Source of the DNA: Chloroflexota bacterium
GTDB taxonomy: Bacteria; Chloroflexota; Limnocylindria; Limnocylindrales; CSP1-4
Reading direction: 5' to 3'
Length of the DNA stretch: 32,923 nucleotides
Assembly: GCA_003169655.1 (NCBI GenBank)
Contig: PNAZ01000125.1
Coordinates: 12,878 to 45,800 of the forward strand
Shown here: positions 14,794 to 23,011 of the stretch, in pieces
Layout of the letters: every line of letters starts with the position of its first letter
Numbering within the stretch: the first letter of the stretch is position 1
Program-made: the position numbers and the translations under genes
Notes under the pieces: generated by a model
The model's input: the letters and a program-made list of their open reading frames with translations, nothing else
Database searches by the model: none
Told to the model about the DNA's origin: nothing

Positions 14794-15960
14794 GTGAGCG
14801 ACCAGGCAGGGGTTGAGTCCGAACTGAAGGGCCAGCGCATCGAACTGCCCTCTTGGGCGTTTGGCAACTCGGGCACCCGGTTCAAGGTGTTTGCCCAGCA
14901 GGGTGTGCCCCGCGACCCGTACGAGAAGATCGCCGACGCCGCCCAGGTCCAGCGTTTCACTCGCGTTGCGCCGACGGTCGCCCTGCACATCCCCTGGGAC
15001 AAGGTCGACGACTATCGGGACCTGGCCCGGCATGCCGCGGAACAGGGCGTCGCCCTCGGGACGATCAACTCGAACACGTTCCAGGACGACGACTACATGC
15101 TCGGCAGCGTCTGCCACCCTGACGCCGGGATCCGGGCCAAGGCCGTCGCTCACCTGCTCGAGTGCATCGACATCATGGATGCGACCGGGTCGCGCGACCT
15201 GAAGCTGTGGTTCGCCGACGGCACGAACTACCCCGGCCAGGACGATATTCGCGGCCGCCAGGATCGCCTGGCCGAAGCCCTCGCCAAGGTCTATGCCCGG
15301 CTGGGGCCGAACCAGCGGATCGTGCTCGAATACAAGTTCTTCGAACCGTCGTTCTACACGACCGACGTCCCCGACTGGGGCACCGCGTTCGCCCATTGCC
15401 TGGCGCTGGGCGAGAAGGCCAAGGTCGTGGTCGACACCGGCCACCACGCCCCCGGCGTGAACATCGAGTTCATCGTCGCCGGCCTCCTCCGCGCAGGCAA
15501 GCTTGGCGGCTTCGACTTCAACTCGCGCTTCTACGCCGACGACGACCTGATGGTCGGGGCGGCCGACCCGTTCCAGCTCTTCCGGATCATGTTCGAGGTG
15601 GTCAAGGTCGACGCACACCGGCCGGAATCCAACGTGTCGTTCATGCTCGACCAGTGCCATAACATCGAGCCCAAGATCCCAGGCCAGATCCGGTCGGTGA
15701 TGAACGTCCAGGAGGCCACGGCCAAGGCGCTCCTCGTCGATCGCGACGCGCTGGGGGCGGCCCAGCGCGTCGGCGACGTGCTCGGCTCGAACGCGGTCCT
15801 GATGGACGCCTACAACACCGACGTGCGTCCGCTCCTGGCCGACGTCCGGCGCGACCTGGGCCTCGACCCCGATCCAATGGCGGCCTACGCCCGGTCGGGC
15901 TATCGCGAGGCGATCGTGAAGGAGCGGGTCGGCGGCCGGCAGGCTGGCTGGGGCGCATGA
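14794..15960 (+). CDS. rhaI: L-rhamnose isomerase, RhaI type
   Basis: 388 residues from GTG 14794, with GGGAGGA six to seven bases upstream. It converts L-rhamnose to L-rhamnulose. The sequence belongs to the Pseudomonas-type rhamnose isomerase family, a TIM barrel distinct from E. coli RhaA. Metal and substrate motifs are visible: 'VLEYKFFEPSFYTTDVPDWG' near residue 178, 'VDTGHHAPGVNIEF' near 212 and 'GFDFNSRFYADDDLMVG' near 239. The track ORF of 754 aa merges it with 366 antisense codons of the regulator and promoter region; the GTG start is much better supported. It heads the rightward rhamnose operon. Confidence 0.95.
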   Translation: MSDQAGVESELKGQRIELPSWAFGNSGTRFKVFAQQGVPRDPYEKIADAAQVQRFTRVAPTVALHIPWDKVDDYRDLARHAAEQGVALGTINSNTFQDDDYMLGSVCHPDAGIRAKAVAHLLECIDIMDATGSRDLKLWFADGTNYPGQDDIRGRQDRLAEALAKVYARLGPNQRIVLEYKFFEPSFYTTDVPDWGTAFAHCLALGEKAKVVVDTGHHAPGVNIEFIVAGLLRAGKLGGFDFNSRFYADDDLMVGAADPFQLFRIMFEVVKVDAHRPESNVSFMLDQCHNIEPKIPGQIRSVMNVQEATAKALLVDRDALGAAQRVGDVLGSNAVLMDAYNTDVRPLLADVRRDLGLDPDPMAAYARSGYREAIVKERVGGRQAGWGA

Positions 15961-15983
15961 TCTTGGCGGGCGCGGGAGCAGGA

Positions 15984-15998
15984 GCGGGGAATCCCCGC
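15984..15998. other. Small intercistronic stem-loop between rhaI and the aldolase fusion
   Basis: GCGGGG-AAT-CCCCGC is a perfect 6-bp stem with a three-base loop in the 49-bp gap after rhaI, ending 11 bases before the next ATG. It lacks a T-run. It may trim or stabilise mRNA ends or moderate initiation of the next gene. Confidence 0.4.
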
Positions 15999-16009
15999 CG
16001 GCACCTAGG

Positions 16010-18064
16010 ATGGGCGGCGTGAGTCCAGCGGCCAACCCGACGGTCGACGCGCTACTGGCTCGCGCTCACAGGCTCGGTCAGGATCCGCGCAACACCAACT
16101 ACGCCGGTGGCAACATCTCGGCAAAGGGCGAGGCCGACGACCCGGTCACCGGTCAGCCCACGCCGCTGCTGTGGGTCAAGGGATCCGGGGGCGATCTGGG
16201 CACGCTGACCGAGGCCGGACTCGCCGTCCTGAGGCTCGATCGGTTCCGCCAACTGACCAGCGTCTATCGGGGTGATGCCCACGAAGACGAGATGGTCGAG
16301 GCCTTCGACTACTGTCTCCAGGGCCGCGGTGGAGCCGCCCCTTCCATCGACACAGCGATGCACGGTCTGCTTGACGCCCAGCACGTCGATCACCTCCACC
16401 CCGACTCAGGCATTGCCCTGGCGACCTCAGCCGACGGCGAGCGCCTGACCCGCGATTGCTTCAGGTCGCGGGTTGGCTGGGTGCCGTGGCGGCGTCCAGG
16501 GTTCCAGCTCGGGCTCGACATCGCCGCGTTCCAACGTGCGAATCCGGAGGCGATCGGGGTGATCCTGGGCGGGCATGGCATCACGGCCTGGGGACGGACA
16601 TCCGACGAATGCGCGGCCAACTCGATGGAGATCATCGCGGGCGCCCAGCGCTACCTCGAGACACACGGCCGGGCGGACCCCTTCGGAGCGGAGCTCGACG
16701 GCTACGATCCGATGCCGGCAGCTGAGCGTCAGGCCCGCGCCGCCGCCCTGTTCCCGGTGATCCGCGGGCTCGTCTCGACGGACCAGGCCCAGGTCGGCCA
16801 TTTCGTCGACAGCGATGTCGTCCTTGACTTCCTGGCTCGCACCGAGCATCCCCGTCTCGCCGCGCTGGGCACGTCGTGCCCCGACCATTTCCTGCGCACG
16901 AAGATCCGGCCGCTGCTGCTCGACCTGCCGCCGAGCACGCCCCTCCAAGACGTGCTCGGCCGGCTGCAGGCCCTCCACGCTGCCTACCGGATCGACTACC
17001 AGGCCTACTACGAGCGCTACGCGACGCCTGATAGCCCGGCCATGCGCGGCGCGGACCCGGCGATCGTGCTCGTCCCTGGAATCGGCATGTTCAGCTTCGG
17101 CCCGAACAAGCAGACGGCCCGGGTGGCCTCGGAGTTCTACGTCAACGCGATCAACGTGATGCATGGGGCGGAGGCGGTGTCCACGTACGCCCCGATCTCG
17201 GAGGCCGAGAAGTTCCGGATCGAGTACTGGGCGCTGGAGGAGGCCAAACTCGAGCGGCTGCCCAAGGCCGAGGCCCTGGCGGCCCGGGTTGCCCTGGTCA
17301 CGGGGGCGGGCTCGGGGATCGGCAAGGCGATCGCCCAGCGGTTGGCCGCCGAAGGCGCCTGCGTTGTGATCGCCGATATCGATCTGGCCAGTGCCCAGGC
17401 CGTCGCTTTCGGTCTTGGTGGCCCCGACGCGGCGATCGCGGTCCAGGTGGATGTGACCCAGGAGGCGCAGGTCGTGGCGGCCATCCAGGCCGCCGTGCTG
17501 GCCTTCGGCGGCGTCGACCTGGTCGTCAACAACGCCGGCTTGTCGATCTCCAAGCCGCTCCTCGAGACGACGATCGACGATTGGAACCTGCAGCACGACG
17601 TCATGGCCCGCGGTTCGTTCCTTTTCTCGCGCGAGACGGCCCGGGTGATGATCGAGCAGGGGATGGGCGGCGACCTGATCTACATCGTCAGCAAGAACGC
17701 GTTCTTCGCCGGGCCCAACAACATCGCCTACGGAGCATCGAAGGCCGACCAGGCCCACCAGGTCCGCCTCCTCGCCGCCGAGCTCGGCCAGTTCGGGATC
17801 CGGGTCAACGGGATTAATCCGGATGGCGTCGTCCGTGGCTCAGGCATCTTCGCCAAGGGCTGGGGCGCGGACCGGGCCCGGACGTACGGCATCGCCGAGG
17901 ACAAGCTCGGCGAGTTCTACGCCCAACGGACCTTGCTCAAGCGGGAGGTCCTGCCAGAGCACGTTGCCGCGGCCGTCTTCGCCCTCGCCGGTGGTGACCT
18001 CAGCCAGACCACAGGGCTCCACATCCCCGTCGACGCCGGTGTCGCGGCCGCCTTCCTGCGGTGA
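16010..18064 (+). CDS. rhaE: Bifunctional rhamnulose-1-phosphate aldolase / L-lactaldehyde dehydrogenase fusion (RhaEW type)
   Basis: 684 residues. Residues 1 to about 410 form a class II aldolase domain with zinc-ligand motifs 'DHLHPDSG' near 127 and 'GGHGITAWG' near 187. Residues 420-684 are a short-chain dehydrogenase: cofactor motif 'VTGAGSGIG', 'NNAG' near 506, an active-site serine in 'YIVSKNAFF', and 'YGASK' near 573. The first half splits rhamnulose-1-phosphate into DHAP and L-lactaldehyde; the second probably oxidises lactaldehyde to L-lactate, as described for RhaEW proteins of Bacillus and Chloroflexus type. GTG 16019 is an alternative start, with AGGATGG five bases upstream. The following rhaB starts at GTG 18061 in a GTGA overlap. 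Confidence 0.93.
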   Translation: MGGVSPAANPTVDALLARAHRLGQDPRNTNYAGGNISAKGEADDPVTGQPTPLLWVKGSGGDLGTLTEAGLAVLRLDRFRQLTSVYRGDAHEDEMVEAFDYCLQGRGGAAPSIDTAMHGLLDAQHVDHLHPDSGIALATSADGERLTRDCFRSRVGWVPWRRPGFQLGLDIAAFQRANPEAIGVILGGHGITAWGRTSDECAANSMEIIAGAQRYLETHGRADPFGAELDGYDPMPAAERQARAAALFPVIRGLVSTDQAQVGHFVDSDVVLDFLARTEHPRLAALGTSCPDHFLRTKIRPLLLDLPPSTPLQDVLGRLQALHAAYRIDYQAYYERYATPDSPAMRGADPAIVLVPGIGMFSFGPNKQTARVASEFYVNAINVMHGAEAVSTYAPISEAEKFRIEYWALEEAKLERLPKAEALAARVALVTGAGSGIGKAIAQRLAAEGACVVIADIDLASAQAVAFGLGGPDAAIAVQVDVTQEAQVVAAIQAAVLAFGGVDLVVNNAGLSISKPLLETTIDDWNLQHDVMARGSFLFSRETARVMIEQGMGGDLIYIVSKNAFFAGPNNIAYGASKADQAHQVRLLAAELGQFGIRVNGINPDGVVRGSGIFAKGWGADRARTYGIAEDKLGEFYAQRTLLKREVLPEHVAAAVFALAGGDLSQTTGLHIPVDAGVAAAFLR

Positions 18065-19515
18065 CCTCCGGGGCCTTCGCCGCGGTCGACCTCGGGGCCT
18101 CGAGCGGCCGGGTGATGGTCGCCGAGGTGTCGCCGACGTCGCTCGAGCTGGTCGAGCTGCACCGCTTCGCCAATACGCCGGTCGCCCTGCCCGATGGGCT
18201 CCATTGGGACGTTGAGCGGCTCTACCAGGAGATCCTCAGTGGCCTCGGCCAGGCTGCCCGCCTGCCCGGCGGCCTGCGTGGGATCGGGATCGACTCGTGG
18301 GGCGTCGACTATGGCCTGCTCGACGAAGAAGGCATCCTGCTCGGCAATCCGTATCACTACCGCGATGAGCGATCGATCGTGGCCGTAACCGCAGTCCACC
18401 AGGCCATTCCGCAGCGGGCGCTGTACAGCCGAACCGGCATTCAGTTCATGCCGATCAATACGATCTACCAGCTGGCGGCCGATCGTGGTTCGGCCCGGCT
18501 GGCAGCGGCCGGGAGCTTCGTGATGATCCCCGACCTGCTTGGCTACTGGCTGACGGGCGTGATTGCGGCCGAGGTGACCAACGCGTCGACGACCGGCCTG
18601 CTCGATGCGCAGACCCGGTCATGGGCGCAGGACCTCGTCACGGGACTGGGCCTCCCGGCGGGCATCTTCCCGTCGCCCCGCCGTGCCGGCGAGGTCGTTG
18701 GACCGCTGCGGCCGGCGGTCCAGGCCGAGACAGGGATCGGCGAGAATACGGTCGTGTCACTGGTCGGGTCGCACGACACGGCGTCCGCGGTCGTGGGTAT
18801 TCCCGCGGCCGGCGACCGGTTCGCGTACATCGCCTGCGGCACGTGGTCGCTGGTCGGGGTCGAGCTGGAGAAGCCGGTCCTGTCCGAGGCGAGCCGGGCG
18901 GCGAATTTCACGAACGAGGTCGGGGTGGATGGACGCGTCCGCTACCTGCGCAACGTGATGGGCCTGTGGCTCCTCCAAGAATCGATTCGAACCTGGGAAC
19001 GGGACGGCTATGCGCCCGATCTTGCCAGCCTGATCGAAGCGGCCGCCGAGATTCGTGGCGGTGGACCTGTCATCGACCCGGACGGGCCCGTGTTCCTCGC
19101 GCCGGGCGACATGCCCAGCCGGGTTGCCGACGCCTGCCGGGAGAGCGGCCAGCCGGTGCCGGCGTCCCGTGCTGAGATCGTCCGCTGCATCCTCGACAGC
19201 CTGGCCGCGGCCTATGCCCGCGCGGTCGCGGATGCGATGCGGTTGTCGGGCCGGCCGGTTGACGTGATCCACCTGGTCGGAGGCGGGGCACGCAACGTGC
19301 TCCTCTGCCAGCTCACCGCGGACGCCTGCCAGCTGCCCGTCGCGGCGGGCCCGGTGGAGGCCACCGCGATCGGCAACGTCCTTGTCCAGGCCCGCGCCGC
19401 GGGCATCCTGGCGGGCGATCTCGATGCGCTTCGGGATCTCGTTCGGCAGACGCAGGAGCCGCGCCGCTTCGAGCCGAGACTCTCGGCGGCCGTCCTCGGT
19501 CGGGCCGCTGGATGA
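18061..19515 (+). CDS. rhaB: Rhamnulokinase
   Basis: 484 residues, close to E. coli RhaB. FGGY-kinase fold: phosphate motif 'VDLGASSGRVMVAEV', substrate motif 'GIDSWGVDYGLLDEEG', 'GTWSLVGVELEKPV', catalytic aspartate in 'GSHDTASAVVGIP', and adenosine motif 'HLVGGGARNVLLCQLTAD'. It phosphorylates L-rhamnulose at C1 with ATP, producing the substrate for the aldolase encoded just upstream. Start GTG 18061 overlaps the aldolase stop and its own stop overlaps lutA (ATGA at 19512-19515), so expression is translationally coupled. Confidence 0.95.
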   Translation: MTSGAFAAVDLGASSGRVMVAEVSPTSLELVELHRFANTPVALPDGLHWDVERLYQEILSGLGQAARLPGGLRGIGIDSWGVDYGLLDEEGILLGNPYHYRDERSIVAVTAVHQAIPQRALYSRTGIQFMPINTIYQLAADRGSARLAAAGSFVMIPDLLGYWLTGVIAAEVTNASTTGLLDAQTRSWAQDLVTGLGLPAGIFPSPRRAGEVVGPLRPAVQAETGIGENTVVSLVGSHDTASAVVGIPAAGDRFAYIACGTWSLVGVELEKPVLSEASRAANFTNEVGVDGRVRYLRNVMGLWLLQESIRTWERDGYAPDLASLIEAAAEIRGGGPVIDPDGPVFLAPGDMPSRVADACRESGQPVPASRAEIVRCILDSLAAAYARAVADAMRLSGRPVDVIHLVGGGARNVLLCQLTADACQLPVAAGPVEATAIGNVLVQARAAGILAGDLDALRDLVRQTQEPRRFEPRLSAAVLGRAAG

Positions 19516-20249
19516 AGATCGCCCTGTTCATCACCTGCTTCAACGACCTGCTCTACCCGGACGTCGGCAAAGCGGTGGTCCGGCTGCTCAACCGGCTCGG
19601 CCACGAGGTCGAGTTCCCGGAAGACCAGACCTGTTGCGGCCAGATCCATTTCAACACCGGCTACCGTGACGAGTGTGTGCCGCTCGTCCGGAGCTTCGAC
19701 CAGGCGTTCGATGGGTTCGACGCGATCGTCAGCCCCTCGGCCTCGTGCGCCACGATGGTCCGCCACCACCACGAGACGGTCGCACGGCATAGCGGAGATG
19801 CCAGCCTCGTCGCCTCGGTGGCAGAGGTTTCGCCCCGGGTGTACGAGCTGAGCGAGTTCCTGGTCGATGTCCTGGGGGTGACCGACGTCGGCGCCGTCTT
19901 CCCGCACAGCGTCGCCTTCCACCCGACCTGCCACTCGCTCCGCCTCCTGGCGATCGGCGACCGGCCGCGGCGGCTCCTCGAGGCGGTCAGCGGCCTGGAG
20001 CTCGTCGAGCTGCCCGGCGCGACCGAATGCTGCGGCTTCGGCGGGACGTTCGCGGTCAAGAACGCCGATACGTCAGTGGCGATGGGCGAGGACAAGATCG
20101 GCGCGCTCATCGGCACGGGGGCCGAGGTCCTCGCCTCGGCCGACACGTCGTGCCTGATGCACCTGGGTGGGCTCCTGTCGCGCCAGCGCTCCATGGTTCG
20201 GGTCATGCACCTGGCCGAGATCCTGGCCTCGACCGGCCCGGCGCGATGA
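19512..20249 (+). CDS. lutA: L-lactate oxidation complex subunit A (CCG-domain Fe-S oxidoreductase)
   Basis: 245 residues with two cysteine-rich CCG domains: 'LFITCFNDLLYPDVGKAVV' through 'EDQTCCGQIHFNTGYR', and 'AFHPTCHSLRLL' through 'ATECCGFGGTFAVKN'. Length and motifs match LutA/YkgE. LutABC oxidises L-lactate to pyruvate. Here it sits immediately after rhaB with a four-base overlap, so it very probably consumes lactate made from rhamnose-derived lactaldehyde. The adjacency of all three lut genes excludes the heterodisulfide reductase alternative. Confidence 0.92.
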   Translation: MKIALFITCFNDLLYPDVGKAVVRLLNRLGHEVEFPEDQTCCGQIHFNTGYRDECVPLVRSFDQAFDGFDAIVSPSASCATMVRHHHETVARHSGDASLVASVAEVSPRVYELSEFLVDVLGVTDVGAVFPHSVAFHPTCHSLRLLAIGDRPRRLLEAVSGLELVELPGATECCGFGGTFAVKNADTSVAMGEDKIGALIGTGAEVLASADTSCLMHLGGLLSRQRSMVRVMHLAEILASTGPAR

Positions 20250-21748
20250 GCGGGTCGCCGGCCGGCCGCGAGCCGCTGCCGACCTTTGCCGGCACGCCGC
20301 CCTTTCCTGAAGCCGCCCGGACGGCTCTGGCTGACGAGCAGCTCCGGCGCAACCTGCGCCACGCCACGACGACGATCCGCACGAAACGCGGCCGGGCGGT
20401 GGCCGAGCGTCCGGACTGGGAGGCGCTCCGGCTGGCTGGCGCGGCGATCAAGGACGACGTGATCGCCCGCTGGCCCGAGCTCCTCACCCAGCTCGAGGCG
20501 AACGTCACGGCCGCCGGCGGGATCGTCCACTGGGCCCGCGATGGCGCCGAGGCGAACGCGATCGTGGCCGGCATCGTCCGGGCCGCGGGCGCGACCGAGG
20601 TCGTCAAGGTCAAGTCGATGACGACCCAGGAGATCGAGCTCAACGAGGCTCTCGCGCGCGAGGGGATCGAGGCCTGGGAGACCGACCTGGCCGAGCTGAT
20701 CGTGCAGCTTGGCCGCGACCTGCCGTCGCACATCCTGGTGCCCGCAATCCATCGCAACCGGGACGAGATCCGGGACATCTTCCGGGCCGAGATGGGCGCC
20801 GCCGGCCGGCCCGCGCCGGCCGACCTGTCGAACGAGCCGCGCGAGCTGGCCGAAGCAGCCCGGCTCCACCTGCGCGAGAAGTTCCTGCGGGCGAAGGTCG
20901 CGATCTCGGGCGCCAACTTCGCGATCGCCGAGACCGGCACGGTGATGGTCGTCGAGTCCGAGGGCAATGGCCGGATGTGCCTGACCCTGCCCGAAACGCT
21001 GGTCACGGTGATGGGTATCGAGAAGCTGCTGCCCACCTGGCGCGACCTGGAGGTGTTCCTGCAGCTCCTGCCGCGTTCGTCGACTGCCGAGCGGATGAAC
21101 CCCTACACCTCGATGTGGACCGGGGTTACCCCCGGCGACGGGCCGCAGGCGTTCCACCTGGTCCTGCTCGACAACGGCCGGACCGACGTCCTGCTCGACG
21201 AGGTCGGCCGGCAGGCGCTGCGCTGCATCAAGTGCAGCGCCTGCCTGAACGTCTGCCCGGTTTACGAGCGGGTCGGCGGCCGGGCGTATGGCTCGCCCTA
21301 CCCGGGCCCGATCGGGGCGATCCTAACCCCCCAGCTGCGGGGGATCGCCCGCCATCCGGTCGACGAGCAGACGGCGTCCCTGCCATATGCCTCCTCCTTG
21401 TGCGGGGCGTGCTTCGAGGTCTGCCCGGTCCGGATCGACATCCCCGAGGTCCTGATCCAGCTGCGGACCCAGGTGGTCCGCCAGCATGGCTGGCGGGCAC
21501 GCACGTTCGGCGAGGAGCCGGTCGCGATGCGCGCCCTGTCCACGGCCTTCGCGAATCCAGGCCGGCTCGACCTCGCCGAGCGAGTCGCCGGCGGCGCCGG
21601 CCGGGTCGTCGGCCGACGGGGGAGGATCGGCCGGCTGCCGCTGCCCGGCCTGCTCGGCGCCTGGTTCCGCCGGCGCGACCTGCCGGCCCCGGCCCGGACC
21701 TCGTTCCGGCGCTGGTGGCGGAGCCGCTCGAGCCGGGGCGAATCGTGA
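20246..21748 (+). CDS. lutB: L-lactate oxidation complex subunit B (4Fe-4S protein)
   Basis: 500 residues. An N-terminal LUD domain ('ANVTAAGGIVHWARDGAEAN', 'ANFAIAETGTVMVVESEGNG', 'LPETLVTVMGIEKLLPTW') is followed by two 4Fe-4S motifs, 'CIKCSACLNVCPVY' near residue 329 and 'CGACFEVCPVRIDIP' near 385, and a basic C-terminus. ATG 20246 overlaps the lutA stop (ATGA); the track's earlier start lies inside lutA. It is the electron-transfer subunit of the lactate dehydrogenase complex, probably membrane-associated. Confidence 0.93.
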   Translation: MSGSPAGREPLPTFAGTPPFPEAARTALADEQLRRNLRHATTTIRTKRGRAVAERPDWEALRLAGAAIKDDVIARWPELLTQLEANVTAAGGIVHWARDGAEANAIVAGIVRAAGATEVVKVKSMTTQEIELNEALAREGIEAWETDLAELIVQLGRDLPSHILVPAIHRNRDEIRDIFRAEMGAAGRPAPADLSNEPRELAEAARLHLREKFLRAKVAISGANFAIAETGTVMVVESEGNGRMCLTLPETLVTVMGIEKLLPTWRDLEVFLQLLPRSSTAERMNPYTSMWTGVTPGDGPQAFHLVLLDNGRTDVLLDEVGRQALRCIKCSACLNVCPVYERVGGRAYGSPYPGPIGAILTPQLRGIARHPVDEQTASLPYASSLCGACFEVCPVRIDIPEVLIQLRTQVVRQHGWRARTFGEEPVAMRALSTAFANPGRLDLAERVAGGAGRVVGRRGRIGRLPLPGLLGAWFRRRDLPAPARTSFRRWWRSRSSRGES

Positions 21749-22383
21749 CCGGCGGGGCGCCCGGCGAGACCGCCCGTGACGCGGTCCTCGCCCGGATCCG
21801 GGCCGTGGCTGTACCACCGCCGGCGGCGATCCCGCGCGACTACCTGACGAGCCTCAGCCCGGACGTCGACATCCTCGAGCGATTCGCGGAGCGAGTCGCC
21901 GACTATCGGGCGCTTGTCCACCGGGCGACTTCGGGCAACCTGGCGGCGACGGTCGCCGAGGCGCTGAAGGGGCGCGGAGCCCGCAGCCTGGTGATTCCGG
22001 CCGGCTTGCCTGCCGACTGGCTCATCGGGCTCGGGCCGGGGATCGAACGGCAGTCCGATGACCCGCCGCTGACCTACGGCCAGCTCGACGCGATCGATGC
22101 CGTGATCACCGGCTGTGCCGTCGCCATCGCCGAGACCGGCACGATCGTGCTCGACGCCGGTCCGGGCCAGGGACGGCGAGCCCTGTCGCTCCTGCCCGAT
22201 CGACACGTCTGTGTCGTCCGCGCCGAGCAGGTCGTGGGCGAGGTGGCCGAGGCGCTCGCGCGGCTCGATCCGCACCGGCCGCTGACCTGGATCAGCGGTC
22301 CGTCGGCAACGAGTGACATCGAGCTCGATCGGGTGGAGGGCGTCCATGGCCCCCGAAACCTCGACGTGGTGATCGTCGGCTGA
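21745..22383 (+). CDS. lutC: L-lactate oxidation complex subunit C (LUD-domain protein)
   Basis: 212 residues, single LUD domain: 'GCAVAIAETGTIVLDAGPGQ', 'RRALSLLPDRHVCVVRAEQV' and the C-terminal 'WISGPSATSDIELDRVEGVH'. GTG 21745 overlaps the lutB stop (GTGA). The 468-aa track ORF begins within lutB in another frame and should be trimmed to this start. It completes the lutABC set and is the last clear gene of the rightward rhamnose operon. Confidence 0.93.
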   Translation: MTGGAPGETARDAVLARIRAVAVPPPAAIPRDYLTSLSPDVDILERFAERVADYRALVHRATSGNLAATVAEALKGRGARSLVIPAGLPADWLIGLGPGIERQSDDPPLTYGQLDAIDAVITGCAVAIAETGTIVLDAGPGQGRRALSLLPDRHVCVVRAEQVVGEVAEALARLDPHRPLTWISGPSATSDIELDRVEGVHGPRNLDVVIVG

Positions 22384-22504
22384 GGGGTCGCCGGACCGGC
22401 GCGAGGTTGACGGAATCGCGCCGTGGCCCGATGGTGGGTGTCTCGTCGCAGGCGCCGGGCTCCTATTTTGTCGGTCCGAAGCGCGCGCCGGAACGGAACT
22501 CCCG

Positions 22505-22804
22505 ATGGCTCGAACCCCTTTCTCTTCGCCTGAGGCGAACATCGTCGTGTGCAGCGACGGCTACTTCGACGTCTACTCCACAGCGGCCCGGACGAACGGC
22601 GACAAGCCCGCCTATCGCGGCCGGCTGGCCGAGCTGGGGCCCGGCATTCGTGGTGCGGATGATCGCCTGGCGGTCCGGCCGGGTTCGGTCGCCCTCGCGG
22701 CCGCGATCAGCACCTGGTCGACCGCCCATGGCGCCGCGGCCGTGCGCGGCGAGCTCGGTGGCGGCCGGGACGGCAACGAAGCCGAGGTCGAAGGCGCGGC
22801 CTAG
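22505..22804 (+). CDS. Doubtful small hypothetical protein
   Basis: 99 codons from ATG 22505, 'MARTPFSSPEANIVVCSDGY' onward, no recognised domain and no convincing Shine-Dalgarno. Composition is Ala/Gly/Arg-rich as expected from random open frames in GC-rich DNA. It lies in a 628-base stretch between lutC and the DMT permease that also contains an SMP-30 remnant in another frame, so it may be decayed sequence rather than a gene. Confidence 0.22.
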   Translation: MARTPFSSPEANIVVCSDGYFDVYSTAARTNGDKPAYRGRLAELGPGIRGADDRLAVRPGSVALAAAISTWSTAHGAAAVRGELGGGRDGNEAEVEGAA

Positions 22805-23007
22805 CCTCCCGGGAATCCTGGCCGACGCCGACCAATGTCTGCTTCGGCGGCCCGAACCATGACGAGCTGTTCGTCACCCAGGACGATCTCGGTGCCGTCC
22901 TCCGCTTTCGCCTTGGGATTCGGCGGGCCCACCTGAACTTCTGCCCCTCGCTTGATCCCGCCCATCCCTGGACCGTGATGCTCGACACCGGCGATCCAAT
23001 GCGATGA
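22801..23007 (+). pseudogene. C-terminal remnant of an SMP-30/gluconolactonase family protein
   Basis: The frame read from 22801 gives 'PTNVCFGGPNHDELFVTQDD', then 'GAVLRFRLGI', ending 'DTGDPMR' at a TGA (23005-23007). 'TNVCFGGP..DELFVT' is the last-blade signature of SMP-30/gluconolactonase beta-propellers. Stops precede it in the same frame (22531 and 22660) and no start codon or earlier blades were found, so only the tail survives. Sugar lactonases of this family act between an aldose dehydrogenase and an acid-sugar dehydratase, a step not otherwise filled in this window. It is too short for the ORF track. Confidence 0.5.
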
Positions 23008-23011
23008 CCCA

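Noticed and set aside
14767-16035. 422-aa minus-strand ORF opposite rhaI
   Set aside because: Shadow of rhaI.
16427-17758. 443-aa minus-strand ORF opposite the aldolase fusion
   Set aside because: Shadow; the plus strand has both catalytic domains.
19661-21157. 498-aa minus-strand ORF opposite lutA and lutB
   Set aside because: Shadow of two Fe-S proteins with intact cysteine motifs.
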